From Runella limosa DSM 17973 (GTDB taxonomy: Bacteria > Bacteroidota > Bacteroidia > Cytophagales > Spirosomataceae), in the NCBI RefSeq assembly GCF_000482465.1, contig NZ_KI519420.1, positions 1,309,116 through 1,373,115 of the forward strand: DNA of 64,000 nucleotides. Direction: 5' to 3'. Every line of letters starts with the position of its first letter. Position 1 is the first letter of the stretch. A model generated the notes under the pieces. The model worked only from the letters and a program-made list of their open reading frames with translations, was not told where the DNA came from and searched no databases. The position numbers and the translations under genes were made by a program. Shown one piece after another: positions 15,913 through 26,200 of this stretch.

Positions 15913-16533
15913 ATGAAAGAGTTATTAGAATTGGAGAAACAATTTCAACGCGCGAAATACCTAACATTTACTGTAGTAGCAGGCTGTCTTACAATAGCAC
16001 TTGCAGCAGTTGTACTTTCTCTAAATTACGCCCACAATTTTTCGAAACGCATTTTTATTTTGAATCGGGGTGTTGCGTTAGAAGCCTTTTCAGGAAATAT
16101 AATGGACAACCGCGCCGCTGAAGCAAAACATCACGTTGCACGTTTCCATGAACTGTTTTTCACCGTTTCACCAGATCCAACATCTATAGAAACCAACGTA
16201 AAAAAAGCTTTTTTCCTGTGTGATGAAAGCGCCAAAAAACTATACGACAATTTGCGAGAACAGCGATTTTACGACCAAATTATAACTTCCAATATCACAC
16301 AACGCGTTAGTATTGATTCTGTTAGCATTGATTTACGCTATTATCCCTACCCCGTGGTAGCCTATCTAAAATTAGTGCAAGAGCGAGCAACTGCACGTAG
16401 TACCAGAACCCTTATTACCCAAGTTGAAATGGTGGATGTTAATCGTTCCGATGCAAACCCCAATGGTTTTTTAATGAGAAACTTTAGGGTGTATAGTACC
16501 AGTCAGCCAATCGAAGAAAACATTGTAAGATAA
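15913..16533 (+). CDS. traK: TraK conjugation protein (VirB8-like)
   Basis: 206 aa. One N-terminal membrane helix (about 17-38) precedes a periplasmic domain with the TraK pattern: 'NRAAEAKHHVARFHELFFTVSPD' and a C-terminal 'NPNGFLMRNFRVYSTSQPI'. VirB8-like assembly factor that nucleates the trans-envelope complex. Its stop codon overlaps the traM start by one base (TAATG at 16531-16535). Confidence 0.88.
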   Translation: MKELLELEKQFQRAKYLTFTVVAGCLTIALAAVVLSLNYAHNFSKRIFILNRGVALEAFSGNIMDNRAAEAKHHVARFHELFFTVSPDPTSIETNVKKAFFLCDESAKKLYDNLREQRFYDQIITSNITQRVSIDSVSIDLRYYPYPVVAYLKLVQERATARSTRTLITQVEMVDVNRSDANPNGFLMRNFRVYSTSQPIEENIVR

Positions 16534-17861
16534 TGACCTCTAACCAACCATCAAGACTGGGGGAAGTAAGTGAACAATTGCAAACCAGCAAAAAAATAGC
16601 AGCACTTTCGCTCATCCCAGTGCCAGTTTTAATCATTATTGGGCTTCTAGGTTACCAAAAAGACTGGATAGTAAGCACTGAGCCAGCTGTACCAGAGACA
16701 CCCCTAAGTTTACAACCGCCATCAGCCAATCTCAAGGAATTTGACCACCAAAATAAGTATGCCTCAAACCCCAACGGGATTACCGTATCTGGCAGTTTAC
16801 TTGACGAAACAGCCAATCAAAACACCCATAAACTGACAGGCACTAACCCCAAAGATGACGGTTGGGGAGAAAACACTTCAACTCAAGTGTCAACTGTCGA
16901 AAAGCAAGTCCAGAAAAAGGAGCTATTGGGTATGTACCAGCAGGCTCAGAGTCAGACAATTGGAAGACAGAACTCAACTATCCAGTCATTGTACAAAAAC
17001 GCAGCTGCTCAAAACGAGATAGAAGATCCTACTACGAAGGCGGCCAATGAAGAATTAGTAAAAACACTTCGTTTTAACAACAAGCTACTCGAACAGCAAG
17101 TATCGGGCAAAGCTCCGACGAATATAGACTTAGAAAATTGGAGAAATGGTTTAAAAGAACGAATACACCAGTACGAAACACCCAATATTGATACAATGTT
17201 TCAAACGCCACCGTTGAGTGATAAAATTGGTGAAACCAAGTTGAAGTTATCAACCGAAAGGATAAATATTCAAACTAATCATGCTCGCAACGGATTTTAT
17301 GGTTTAGGTGGCAAAAAAATGGATACTGGTATTGTCAATCCTAATACCGACGCTCAAACAATTCCTGCTGTCGTTCATGGAGAAGGCGAAGGAATAACGG
17401 TTGAAAATGGGATGTCCATTTGGATTCGCCTTACCCAAGAAACGCAGCTTGTCTTTGGAAAAAATAAACTAAAACTTCCTGCCAATAGTCTTATTTCAGG
17501 AAATTGCTCCGTAAATGGTGATCGGCTGAAAATTATCGTAACTAATATTCGGGTCGAAAACAGTTTATACCAGATTCATCTCATTGCATTTGATTTAGAC
17601 GGGAAAGAGGGGCTGTATGTTCCAGGTTTGCAAGAAAAAACAAAAATCGCGCAGAGTCTAAGCCAAACGGCCAGTGGTAGTGTCTCACCTTATATGTTTT
17701 TGCCACAAGGAAATGTAGGCCAGCAAGTAGGGGCTCAAGTTGCAATCCAAGCCACCAATGCAGGTTTTAACGTTGCCCGTGGGCTTATCCAACAAAAAAT
17801 GTCCCAGCCGAAAGTTACTATTAAATCTAATCACCGCATTTTACTGCGTGTTCGTTCCTAA
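16533..17861 (+). CDS. traM: TraM conjugation protein (VirB10-like)
   Basis: 442 aa. A short cytoplasmic N-terminus and one membrane helix (about 24-42) are followed by a long, Gln/Thr-rich periplasmic stalk. The conserved C-terminal beta domain includes 'TIPAVVHGEGEGITVENG', 'KLPANSLISGNCSV' and 'DGKEGLYVPG'. This spans the periplasm and links the inner-membrane complex to the outer-membrane TraN pore. It is followed by traN after 8 bp. Confidence 0.9.
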   Translation: MTSNQPSRLGEVSEQLQTSKKIAALSLIPVPVLIIIGLLGYQKDWIVSTEPAVPETPLSLQPPSANLKEFDHQNKYASNPNGITVSGSLLDETANQNTHKLTGTNPKDDGWGENTSTQVSTVEKQVQKKELLGMYQQAQSQTIGRQNSTIQSLYKNAAAQNEIEDPTTKAANEELVKTLRFNNKLLEQQVSGKAPTNIDLENWRNGLKERIHQYETPNIDTMFQTPPLSDKIGETKLKLSTERINIQTNHARNGFYGLGGKKMDTGIVNPNTDAQTIPAVVHGEGEGITVENGMSIWIRLTQETQLVFGKNKLKLPANSLISGNCSVNGDRLKIIVTNIRVENSLYQIHLIAFDLDGKEGLYVPGLQEKTKIAQSLSQTASGSVSPYMFLPQGNVGQQVGAQVAIQATNAGFNVARGLIQQKMSQPKVTIKSNHRILLRVRS

Positions 17862-17869
17862 TACTTTTT

Positions 17870-18793
17870 ATGAAAACCTTCATTTTTTTACTTATTGCGG
17901 CAGGGTGGGGGAGGAGTTGCTTGGGTCAACTACCCGATACCTCCCGTATTTTTGTTACGGCAAACCCCTACTTGCTGCCCATTTCCAAATCAGCCATTAA
18001 AGGATCATATCCGATAGAAGTCGCTTATCAAAAAACAACCCACATCATTTTTCCTGCTCGAATTAAAGATTTTGACGCAGGCTCCGACGCTGTAATCGCA
18101 CTCGTTCCTGAAAATGTCACCAATGTTTTACGAGTAAAAGCAAACATCAAAGGGTTTGCAGAAGAGACCAATATGACCATTATTACTGAAGATGGTGGTT
18201 TTTATTCATTTTTAGTGAATTACAACGAAAACCCCGAAGTATTTAACATCAACATTGCCAACAATCTTCAATCGGATGCGAAAGTTGCTTCTCACCTTGG
18301 GATTGGTTCGATCAACCCTTTTAATCAAACTCAAGAGCCAAAACGTATCATTCCGACAAATGAATTGCTATCGTTTTGTCAGAAAGTAAATATAAAAAGT
18401 GCTTTCCTCATTGGCATCGGGATGGTAAAAAACGAGTGTACTGCAATGATTATGGGTGTTTATCGCAAGCAGGATGTTACCTTTTTACAAATCAAACTGC
18501 AAAATGAAAGTGAGCTTGACTATGAATGGGATTTTATCAAATTTTTTGTCAAAGAACGTCATACAATTAAACGGATGGCAGTGCAGAATGAAGAATTGAT
18601 TCCCCTATATGTACATCCAGAATCTATTCAGACCATTGGTGCAAAAACCGAGCGAAAAATGGTGTTCGCACTACCCATCAAATCTATTACTGACAACAAA
18701 CTTATCAGTGTAGAAATTTATGAAAGAGGGGGTGGGCGGCACTTGACTTTTGAAATAGATGATAGCGTACTTAATCAAGCAAAAAGTATATGA
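17870..18793 (+). CDS. traN: TraN conjugation protein (VirB9-like)
   Basis: 307 aa with a signal peptide. The pattern 'YPIEVAYQKTTHIIFPARIKDFDAGSDAVIA' and 'LRVKANIKGFAEETNMTIITEDG' is typical of Bacteroides TraN. Beta-rich periplasmic/outer-membrane component that with TraM builds the outer part of the mating channel. Its last codons overlap the traO start by 4 bp (ATGA, 18790-18793). Confidence 0.9.
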   Translation: MKTFIFLLIAAGWGRSCLGQLPDTSRIFVTANPYLLPISKSAIKGSYPIEVAYQKTTHIIFPARIKDFDAGSDAVIALVPENVTNVLRVKANIKGFAEETNMTIITEDGGFYSFLVNYNENPEVFNINIANNLQSDAKVASHLGIGSINPFNQTQEPKRIIPTNELLSFCQKVNIKSAFLIGIGMVKNECTAMIMGVYRKQDVTFLQIKLQNESELDYEWDFIKFFVKERHTIKRMAVQNEELIPLYVHPESIQTIGAKTERKMVFALPIKSITDNKLISVEIYERGGGRHLTFEIDDSVLNQAKSI

Positions 18794-19332
18794 GAATCTA
18801 TGTGACTGCACTCATGTGGTTGGCATTTAACCTTACCTCTTTTTGCCAGCAGTTGAAAGGCCAACGGTCTCTAGAAATATCAATAGCCAAAATCGACGGC
18901 TTGCGGCCAGCAGATAATTCGGGTTTTAACATCGAATTGAACCGTGGAAAAATCATAGGTAATCGCTTAATTCGTCAATGGGGGATTACCTATTTAAGAA
19001 AAGACTACTCCGTTCTAAAACAAGATGTCCCAGTAGAGTCAACGACCATTCACTTCACAATGGGCCGAATATTATTTCAGCAGAAAGGAATAGCAGGATT
19101 GGTTGCTTTGGGGGGTGTAGGAGGGTATCAGCTTATAAATCGAGGAAAAAGTGCTCTTGATGACTCAGCTTATCAACTGACTAATCAAAGTAGGCTAATT
19201 GTTGGTGGAAAGGCCAAAGTGAGTTTAATAATTGCTTCTACTGTTTCTGTTTTTACTCAAACGCTTTGGTTTCCTACCTCAGATGTCCAAAAACTTCATT
19301 TCGCGATGGGGGCTTCAATTTTCTTTTTCTAA
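18790..19332 (+). CDS. traO: TraO-like outer-membrane conjugation protein
   Basis: 180 aa with a signal peptide ending near 'SFCQQ', then alternating amphipathic strands ('GFNIELNRGKIIGNRLIRQWGITYLRK'-type pattern) and a C-terminal 'FAMGASIFFF', consistent with a small outer-membrane beta-barrel ending in aromatic Phe. Position directly after traN and before the TraQ-like lipoprotein matches TraO. Function of TraO is poorly defined. Confidence 0.75.
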   Translation: MRIYVTALMWLAFNLTSFCQQLKGQRSLEISIAKIDGLRPADNSGFNIELNRGKIIGNRLIRQWGITYLRKDYSVLKQDVPVESTTIHFTMGRILFQQKGIAGLVALGGVGGYQLINRGKSALDDSAYQLTNQSRLIVGGKAKVSLIIASTVSVFTQTLWFPTSDVQKLHFAMGASIFFF

Positions 19333-19336
19333 TTTC

Positions 19337-19789
19337 ATGAAAATCATCAAGTTACTACCATTTGTACTACTCATTTTGGGCTGTGATGGAAATCTTAATG
19401 TGACTCCGTTAGCCCCAGCGCTCAAATCATTGCCTGATTTTAATTTTCAAATACGAACGGTATCAGGGATGGAGACGATTCGTCAGTCAGAATATCAAAG
19501 ATTTGAATTATATGTAAAACAGCAAGGTGCCGAAATTCTTGCTACGGATTACATTTTTGAATTTTCGGTCACTGAATTCGATGGAAATATTGAATTTAAC
19601 AAGGCTATCTATCGTCCTAACGACCAGATTCGTATTCCATATACTGATCTTAAAAAGGTACAAAATCTGCTTTACTTCAATTATTACCCTATTAAACCAG
19701 CTGTAGGAGTACATACAGTGACATTTTCGCTCAAAGACGCCCAAAAACGTGTAAAGTCAGTCCAAAAGAAAGTGGTGGTCGTACTGTAA
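19337..19789 (+). CDS. TraQ-like (DUF3872-type) lipoprotein
   Basis: 150 aa from ATG 19337; a longer frame from 19232 overlaps traO and is not needed. A lipoprotein signal ends in the lipobox LILGC, giving a mature N-terminal Cys at about residue 16. The mature part is beta-rich ('DFNFQIRTV', 'IEFNKAIYRPNDQIRIPY', 'LYFNYYPIKPAVGVHTVTFSLKD') and resembles the DUF3872/TraQ lipoprotein that follows TraO in Bacteroides operons. It is the last gene of the transfer operon. Confidence 0.65.
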   Translation: MKIIKLLPFVLLILGCDGNLNVTPLAPALKSLPDFNFQIRTVSGMETIRQSEYQRFELYVKQQGAEILATDYIFEFSVTEFDGNIEFNKAIYRPNDQIRIPYTDLKKVQNLLYFNYYPIKPAVGVHTVTFSLKDAQKRVKSVQKKVVVVL

Positions 19790-20312
19790 ATAATCCACCA
19801 GTAATTATGAGTGCTAGCCACTACTTAATCTTTTTGCACCTCAACTACCACTTTAACACTAAGTTAATAATTGTACTTTTAAGAGAATCTTCTAGTTAAA
19901 ACAGGTCTTTTTTACCTATTGTTTTGGGTTAATAAAGTGAACTGTTTCACGCATTTTGTGTAGATTTCACGGGCAAAAATGTAGGTTTCACGGAAAATTA
20001 GCAACTAAGTGGGACGTTTTGCACGGTTATTGCTAGAAGGGTTGACCCGATTTATTCGTATTTGCATCTTTCAAAGAGCCTATTGACAAGCATAGGTTTT
20101 TTAGCTCAACTTTGGCTCCGTATTCGACGAGTCTCTAGCCACAAAAACGATAAAATCTCGTCAATCCATAAAACAGCTATGCTAACAAACCTTATGATTA
20201 TTTCCTTCCACTCGCAGCTAACAAGGCACTTAAATTATTTACCGTATCAACAGGCTGTTAGGTAAAAGTTAAACAAGGTTCACACATATTTTTTTGGTTT
20301 CCACTATTCTTT
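19790..20312. other. 523-bp intergenic region after the transfer operon
   Basis: It separates transfer genes from the exported-protein cargo. A weak inverted repeat around 19900-19925 (ACAGGT / ACCTATTGT) may end the tra transcript. Three TTTCACG repeats lie at 19945-19992. Short open frames here (for example 67 aa at 20062) show no protein-like pattern. Nothing else is evident. Confidence 0.5.
19945..19992 (+). repeat. Three TTTCACG repeats spaced 20-21 bp
   Basis: TTTCACG occurs at 19945, 19965 and 19986, one helical double-turn apart. The last two are preceded by GTAGA and GTAGG, and the intervening sequence contains CAAAAATGTAG, which resembles CAAAATGTAG of the 21-bp iterons at 43.2 kb. 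It could be a degenerate iteron or another protein-binding array. Confidence 0.55.
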
Positions 20313-21401
20313 ATGAAAAAGCTTTTAGGGGCATTATTTTTCTTTTTTGTTATCCATTTAACCTATGGAAATACAAATGTTTGTCTATCAGATACGACAC
20401 TAGATGTCGAACTTTACACCAATGGAGCCGTCGAATTTTCTCCGCCTTCTTTATTGAATACGATAAAAGGTGTACTAGGTTCCATCATAAAAAAGCGAGA
20501 ACAGAGTAACCAAAATGAGACAAAAATATTTTCCAAAAAAGCCGACAAGGGTAAGTCCCATGGAAAAGCTCTCATTGCAGTGCCTAAAAATACAAACCTA
20601 AAATTTCAAACAGCTATTGGCGACGTTTCCCTGACTGACCTAGAAGGAAACGTAAAAGGACACGCCGATGGAGGAGGTATTAGTCTTACCCGTGGAAAAG
20701 GGAAAGTAGAATTGGCCACAGATAGAGGTGACATTTTAGTGACAGATACCGAAGCTTCGGGTTTTGTCTTAACTCGCAGCGGTAATATCATTCTGCAAGA
20801 TGTGAATGGAGATCTCAAAGGGCTGGCTCCCAATGGGAAGGTAGTAGTCAAAACAACATCAGGCTTCTTCACAAAACGTAATGCAAAAGCTTTTGCATTG
20901 GATTACGATAACGTAGATCTCGACGTTGAGGCAGCGCCAGCGGGTGGTGACTTTAAACTCCGTAAAGGTAATATCGTGATAGGTGAGACAAAGAAGAATG
21001 CTGTCGTCAGAACCGAAGAAGGAAACATTAATGTAAACTCGGTTGGCGAGGGAATTCGCGCCAGCACCAGAAAAGGGAAAATATTGATACAAATTCCCGC
21101 CAATAACAACGCTACTGAACCCATCATCATTGATAATCAAGACGGGGATGTTGAGCTTCTGGTTTCCAATAACTTTTCTGCCAACTTTAACATAAGCTTG
21201 ATTCAAACCAAAAACCTTACGAGTCCCTATAAAATATCAAGCTTTATAGACTTAGGCACAACCGCCGCCCAAGAAAGCAAAGACGCTAAAACAAATGTGG
21301 TTTATGGTAGGGAAACCCAAGTTACTAAAATCATACGAAGTGGACGACGTCCTGTTTATATCCGAGTTGTTAACGGCAATGTTTATATCCGTAAAATCTA
21401 A
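20313..21401 (+). CDS. Exported repeat protein, DUF4097-like
   Basis: 362 aa with a signal peptide (MKKLLGALFFFFVIHLTYG). A basic linker (about 60-88) is followed by many short strands of the pattern G-x-(I/V)-x-(L/V)-x-(T/D) ('GDVSLTDLEGNVKGHADGGG', 'GDILVTDTEASGFVLTRSGN', 'GNIILQDVNGDLKGLAPNGK'). This is the stacked beta-solenoid rhythm of DUF4097 proteins, often annotated as putative adhesins. No membrane anchor or T9SS sorting domain is seen. First gene of the cargo block; function unknown. Confidence 0.6.
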   Translation: MKKLLGALFFFFVIHLTYGNTNVCLSDTTLDVELYTNGAVEFSPPSLLNTIKGVLGSIIKKREQSNQNETKIFSKKADKGKSHGKALIAVPKNTNLKFQTAIGDVSLTDLEGNVKGHADGGGISLTRGKGKVELATDRGDILVTDTEASGFVLTRSGNIILQDVNGDLKGLAPNGKVVVKTTSGFFTKRNAKAFALDYDNVDLDVEAAPAGGDFKLRKGNIVIGETKKNAVVRTEEGNINVNSVGEGIRASTRKGKILIQIPANNNATEPIIIDNQDGDVELLVSNNFSANFNISLIQTKNLTSPYKISSFIDLGTTAAQESKDAKTNVVYGRETQVTKIIRSGRRPVYIRVVNGNVYIRKI

Positions 21402-21430
21402 TTAGTGTTCACAGACAATCAAGAATATTT

Positions 21431-23203
21431 ATGAAAAGTGGTTTTACTTTGCTTCTACTTCTTTGTTCACTGTGTGTGAATGCTCAAAAATACTGGATAG
21501 GTTCAGTAGATACGAATTGGAACAATGGCGCCAACTGGTGGCCTAATGGAGTCCCGAGTTCTAGTGATAATGTGGTTATAAATGGGTCAAATAATACGCC
21601 TGTTTTGCCTGGAAATATTGGTCTAGGGAACCTTCACATGGATTGGGGTTCGGCCATTAATTTGGATGGTAAAACAGTGACGGTGTGGATGTTTTCAACA
21701 ACGGGAGCGACAGTGATAGCGAATGGAGGAACAATAGATGCTGTCAGAACAGGCGTTTACCAAGGCACTACGTTTCGTGGAGCTTTTACGCTCAAAATCA
21801 ACCGAGATGGGACCAACGATTATTTGGGAGCACAGTATGGAGCCAACACCTATGAAAACGACTTTACATTGGAGTGTCACACTGGAAATTGGACTACGTA
21901 TGGGATTTCGAACCAAGTTGGGGACCTTTTTTTGGGGAAAACTACCATTAAGAATATTGGCTCAGGTTGGCTAATGGTAGCCACCAATCCATCCAGTAAC
22001 GCCACGTTTAAGAACGATGTGACTTTTCACAACGCCAACTCTTACGAAGGACGAATCCAAGTGGGTGTATATGGGGGTAAAATCCAATGTGAGAAACCTG
22101 TCTTCATCAAAGATGAAACAGTAAGTTGGGGCTCATACATTACAATCACCGAAGGAACGTTTCATGATGAAGTAAGTATAGATGCCAAAGTGGGTGTCAT
22201 CGGAATTGGCTCTCAAAATACGACTACGTTTAAAAAGAACATTAACATTACCAATCGGTATGGTTGTGTGGTTGAATTTGGCAGTCATAGTGGGCAAGTG
22301 ATATTTGAAAAGGGATCATCATTTGCAATTTCGTCAAGTGTACCTATGACCCGAGGGCAGTTAAAGTTTCAAAGGTGTACGTTTGAAGGGGATGCTTCTA
22401 CAGCCAATACCCCCCTTCTTTTGCAAGTTGACAATGTTCCATTCTCTAACTCGCCAACAACGTATATTATATTGGGTGATCAAATTACATTCCAGCGACC
22501 CGTCAAAATTCGCGCAGACTATATTTATTACAAGGGTTGTTATTTTGGGTATGATGTCGAAATGGAACGAACAGGGTCGTCGAACCAACTATCGGGAGGT
22601 TATGCTGGGGGATTCTGTCATGGAGGAAGTACATTTATGGGCAAAGCGGCCTTTATCAATAGTTATGGGGATAATTGGATTCTTCAAGGGCAGGAGCCAG
22701 ATATATTCAAAGATGATGTAACCTTTTTTCAACAAAGCCATCCTTGGGGAGTACTACGGTTATCGTATGCTGGTAATACCATTTATGAGGGGAATGTCAC
22801 TGTAACCGCCCCCACAGGTACAAATAATGGCGTCTCATGGGGAGAAAGTGGAGGAACTACCCAACTAGCCGCGGGTAAAAAGCTGACAGTCAACAGTACA
22901 GGTTATGGCTGGATAAGCCTCTCCAATTTTAATCAACTTGGCACTGGCACCAATCATACTTTAAGTTCCTTTGGTAGTTTCTATGTCAATAATTGTACGT
23001 TTGCCTCGCCACTTATTGCCGAATCAAGCCGTCTATTCATTACCAATTCCACATTTTATCAACCCTCGTTTACCAAAACGGGAAATGGGGTTGATGTAAG
23101 TAACGGAGGGAATACTTTCAAAGGAAAAGTATTTATCAAAAATGCGTCCTCCACTGGGCAAATCCAATTTGAAGATCAAAATAGTACTATCGTTAATCCA
23201 TAG
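21431..23203 (+). CDS. Large exported beta-helix-like protein
   Basis: 590 aa with a signal peptide ending near VNAQK. The mature N-terminus 'YWIGSVDTNWNNGANW' and 'VPSSSDNVVING' is the signature of many Bacteroidota surface proteins with right-handed beta-helices. The rest is a series of Gly/Thr/Asn-rich strands about 25 residues long, several with 'TFKNDVTFHN', 'IFKDDVTFFQ' and 'KGKVFIKN' units, consistent with a parallel beta-helix. No C-terminal sorting domain is present. It lies 29 bp after the DUF4097-like gene and 70 bp before the 1571-aa protein. Adhesin or structural surface role inferred. Confidence 0.6.
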   Translation: MKSGFTLLLLLCSLCVNAQKYWIGSVDTNWNNGANWWPNGVPSSSDNVVINGSNNTPVLPGNIGLGNLHMDWGSAINLDGKTVTVWMFSTTGATVIANGGTIDAVRTGVYQGTTFRGAFTLKINRDGTNDYLGAQYGANTYENDFTLECHTGNWTTYGISNQVGDLFLGKTTIKNIGSGWLMVATNPSSNATFKNDVTFHNANSYEGRIQVGVYGGKIQCEKPVFIKDETVSWGSYITITEGTFHDEVSIDAKVGVIGIGSQNTTTFKKNINITNRYGCVVEFGSHSGQVIFEKGSSFAISSSVPMTRGQLKFQRCTFEGDASTANTPLLLQVDNVPFSNSPTTYIILGDQITFQRPVKIRADYIYYKGCYFGYDVEMERTGSSNQLSGGYAGGFCHGGSTFMGKAAFINSYGDNWILQGQEPDIFKDDVTFFQQSHPWGVLRLSYAGNTIYEGNVTVTAPTGTNNGVSWGESGGTTQLAAGKKLTVNSTGYGWISLSNFNQLGTGTNHTLSSFGSFYVNNCTFASPLIAESSRLFITNSTFYQPSFTKTGNGVDVSNGGNTFKGKVFIKNASSTGQIQFEDQNSTIVNP

Positions 23204-23273
23204 GCCATTTCACCCGTTTTTACCATCTTGATTACGAATGTATTCGGTAGTAAAAACTTGATATTTATTACGT

Positions 23274-26200
23274 ATGACGTTTTCTATCAAATCTTTCGTT
23301 CGGACCTGTTGTCTGTTTACTTTACTGCTGTTGGCTACTTTGATAGCCCAAGGAAAAGAGAAGATTGAAAGTCCTAATAAGCCAATTGAGGGTAAAAACT
23401 CCGTGCCAGCTTTGCATGTGCCGTGGGTATATCGTAACCATCCGATGTTGTCTAAGCCTGTTTTACCCCTTAGCTTAGACCCCATTCGTTTTACACTACA
23501 TGCCTCTCAACCAACGATTTCGGTGGGAGAAGAAGTAGAAATTACAATTACGGCGCAACTTCTTGATATTCCAGCAAGTTCATTTTTTGTATTTGAAGAG
23601 CAAAAAAGCTTCTCGCTCAAACTTTTGCTCCCCAAAGGGTTTGTCCAAACGGGCGGAGACTATCAAGAGTACATAGGTGCCCAGCTTTCAACCCAAAATA
23701 ATACCTTTACCAAACGCATTCGAGGTGTTTTTACTTCTCTTTCTGAGAACCCTTGCTTTGTGCTTTTACGTGGTGCGTATCATGCCAACTCGTCTAGTGT
23801 ATTTGAACAAAAGCAAGTACTCTGCCTTACCTCAAAAAAGACGCCTCAGGCTACTCGGGTTGCCGACTGTGTTTCGCCCGTTCTTGCTCCCATTGCTCCT
23901 CAGACAATTTGTTATGGAGGAGCTTTTTATATGGTCAGCACAAGTGTATCCAACGGCGTAGAGGTGTATTATCAATGGTACAATGATAATGGTCCCGCTA
24001 ACAATAATACGAACCCAATCGCGGGAGAAAACCGAGCTAACTTACGGAGCTTTCCAACATCGCCTGGTGAATATAAATACAAAGTTGTCGCTACTTCCTC
24101 GGCAAACGCTTCTTGTACGGCTTCGCAGACTGTCATCCTGACCATCAATGCTGCCCCTACCATTACTGCGACCACAAGTACAAACCCCAACTGCGCACCC
24201 AGCTATGGGGGATCCATTTCGGTTACTGGTGCGGGAGGCACGACCTTCCTCTACTCCAAAGATAATGGGGGGAATTGGGTGGATTTGACAGGTAGCAACA
24301 GCCAAAATGAAATCACGCGTAATACCATGCTATCCACTCCTCAAAAAGATGTAGCAAAGGTAAAAATTACGCTCGAAGAGGGCTTTGGTCTCTTACCTGG
24401 AGGAGAATACACGGGCGAAATCCGTAACGAGTCTTCAGCGCCTACCTTTGATGGCCTTGCGGCGGGGACATATAGTATTCGGGTAAAAAATGAAAATGGC
24501 TGTATTTCTGCCCCTACGGCTGTTACCCTCAGCAACCCCAACGCTCCTGCCATCTTTAACATAACAGGGGGTGGAGCCTGTTTTACCAACGGCGCCCCCA
24601 TCAACCTAAGTGGTTCAGCAACGGGTATCAACTATTATTTAGTTAGAAATGGCGTGGCGGTTACGGGGGCAATCGCTGGAACGGGTGGCGTACTGAGCTT
24701 GGGAAACCACTCGACCGAAGGAACCTATACCGTCGTGGCTACCAATCCTACTACTGGGTGTAGCGCTCAGATGAGTGGTACTGCCGTAGTTAGCGCTGGC
24801 ACGCCTTCTGCTCCTACCATCGACTCAGAGGCCACCACCGTTTGTGCTGGTCAGTCCATCACACTCACCACCAGTTCAAGCTGTGCAGGTACGTTGGTAT
24901 GGAGCCCTTCTGGAGGAACTTTGAGCAACAACAACACAACCTATACCGTTAGTCCTTCGGTTACTACCTCCTACAGTGCTAATTGCCACGTCAATGATTG
25001 TATTTCGGAAGCTAGTAATAGCCTTATGGTGACAGTGACAACGCTGGCCGCTCCGACCATTGGTGGCGAAAATTCGCGCACGCTTTGTCCTGATACCCCA
25101 GTCACGCTCGTTGCTACGGGATGCTCCTCTACAGTATCTTGGAGTTATACCCTGAGTAGCGGAGCAGCGGGGACACTTGCTTTTACTGGAAATTCACTTG
25201 AGTTGACTTTTGCAGGCTCAACCATCTCCGCTTGGAACGAGGGCGATGTGCTTTCGCTACGGGCAACCTGTACTTCTTCTTCTTGCGTCTCGCCGCCTTC
25301 TAATGCGGTAGAGGTAGTCAAACAAGCAAGTTGTAGCACCTCTACGGCCTTGGCCGACTGTGCCTTTTACATCAAAGCCGCCGATGCACAAGGAACCGAA
25401 ACCACGAAACTAACGCGTACAGGAGCAGGGGGCAGTACTTTTCAGCCGCTTACACTCTCGGCCCAAACGTTAGAAAGTACTTCTCCCACGGGTGTCACCT
25501 ACAGTTGGACAGGCCCAGGCATCACAACCCCACTCACCACCGCCCAGATTTCAGCTACCCAAGTAGGCGAGTACAAACTTGTACTAACTCCCACATCGGG
25601 CACTGGGGCTCCCTGTGAGTTATACATTACCCTCAGTGGTGTACCTTGTACCATCCCAACCGCAGCAGCCTGTGGTATTCCCACAAACATCACACCTTCT
25701 GACCAAGGTGGCCCTTATCTCGCCTCTCTCGCCCCAGGCGATCAGTTTACGGCCAATGATTATGTCATTACAGTAACAAGTGTCACTATCACCCCTCCCT
25801 CAACAGGGGAGGGGACGGGGGTGGGGTTCTCAGGCGAAGGCTACGCCCGAATGAAACTCACCAATGGCTTTAGCATAGACGTACCCGTTGTGTTTGGGCA
25901 AGCCAATGGAAGTGGTTCAACAGCCGCTACCACACCCATCAAACTCAATACCTGCTACCAACTCGTAGAGGGTACGGTATTTACACAATTTGACCCTTCT
26001 TGGGCGAATATTGCGGATGTGGATAATGCAATTGCAGCGTTAGATGATGCCAAAGAGCTTATTGGTGACTGGTTAGAGTCCTTTCAAGGCACGCCTGACC
26101 AGATGGAAACCTTCAATGAAAACATCAAGCCATTACTAACACCCTATGCGGATGACCCTCGCGTGCAGGATGCCATTACCAAGTTAGAGCAGCTTACGAC

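Noticed and set aside
20062-20265. 67-aa plus-strand frame in the intergenic region
   Set aside because: No recognisable pattern, no promoter element, unusual composition.
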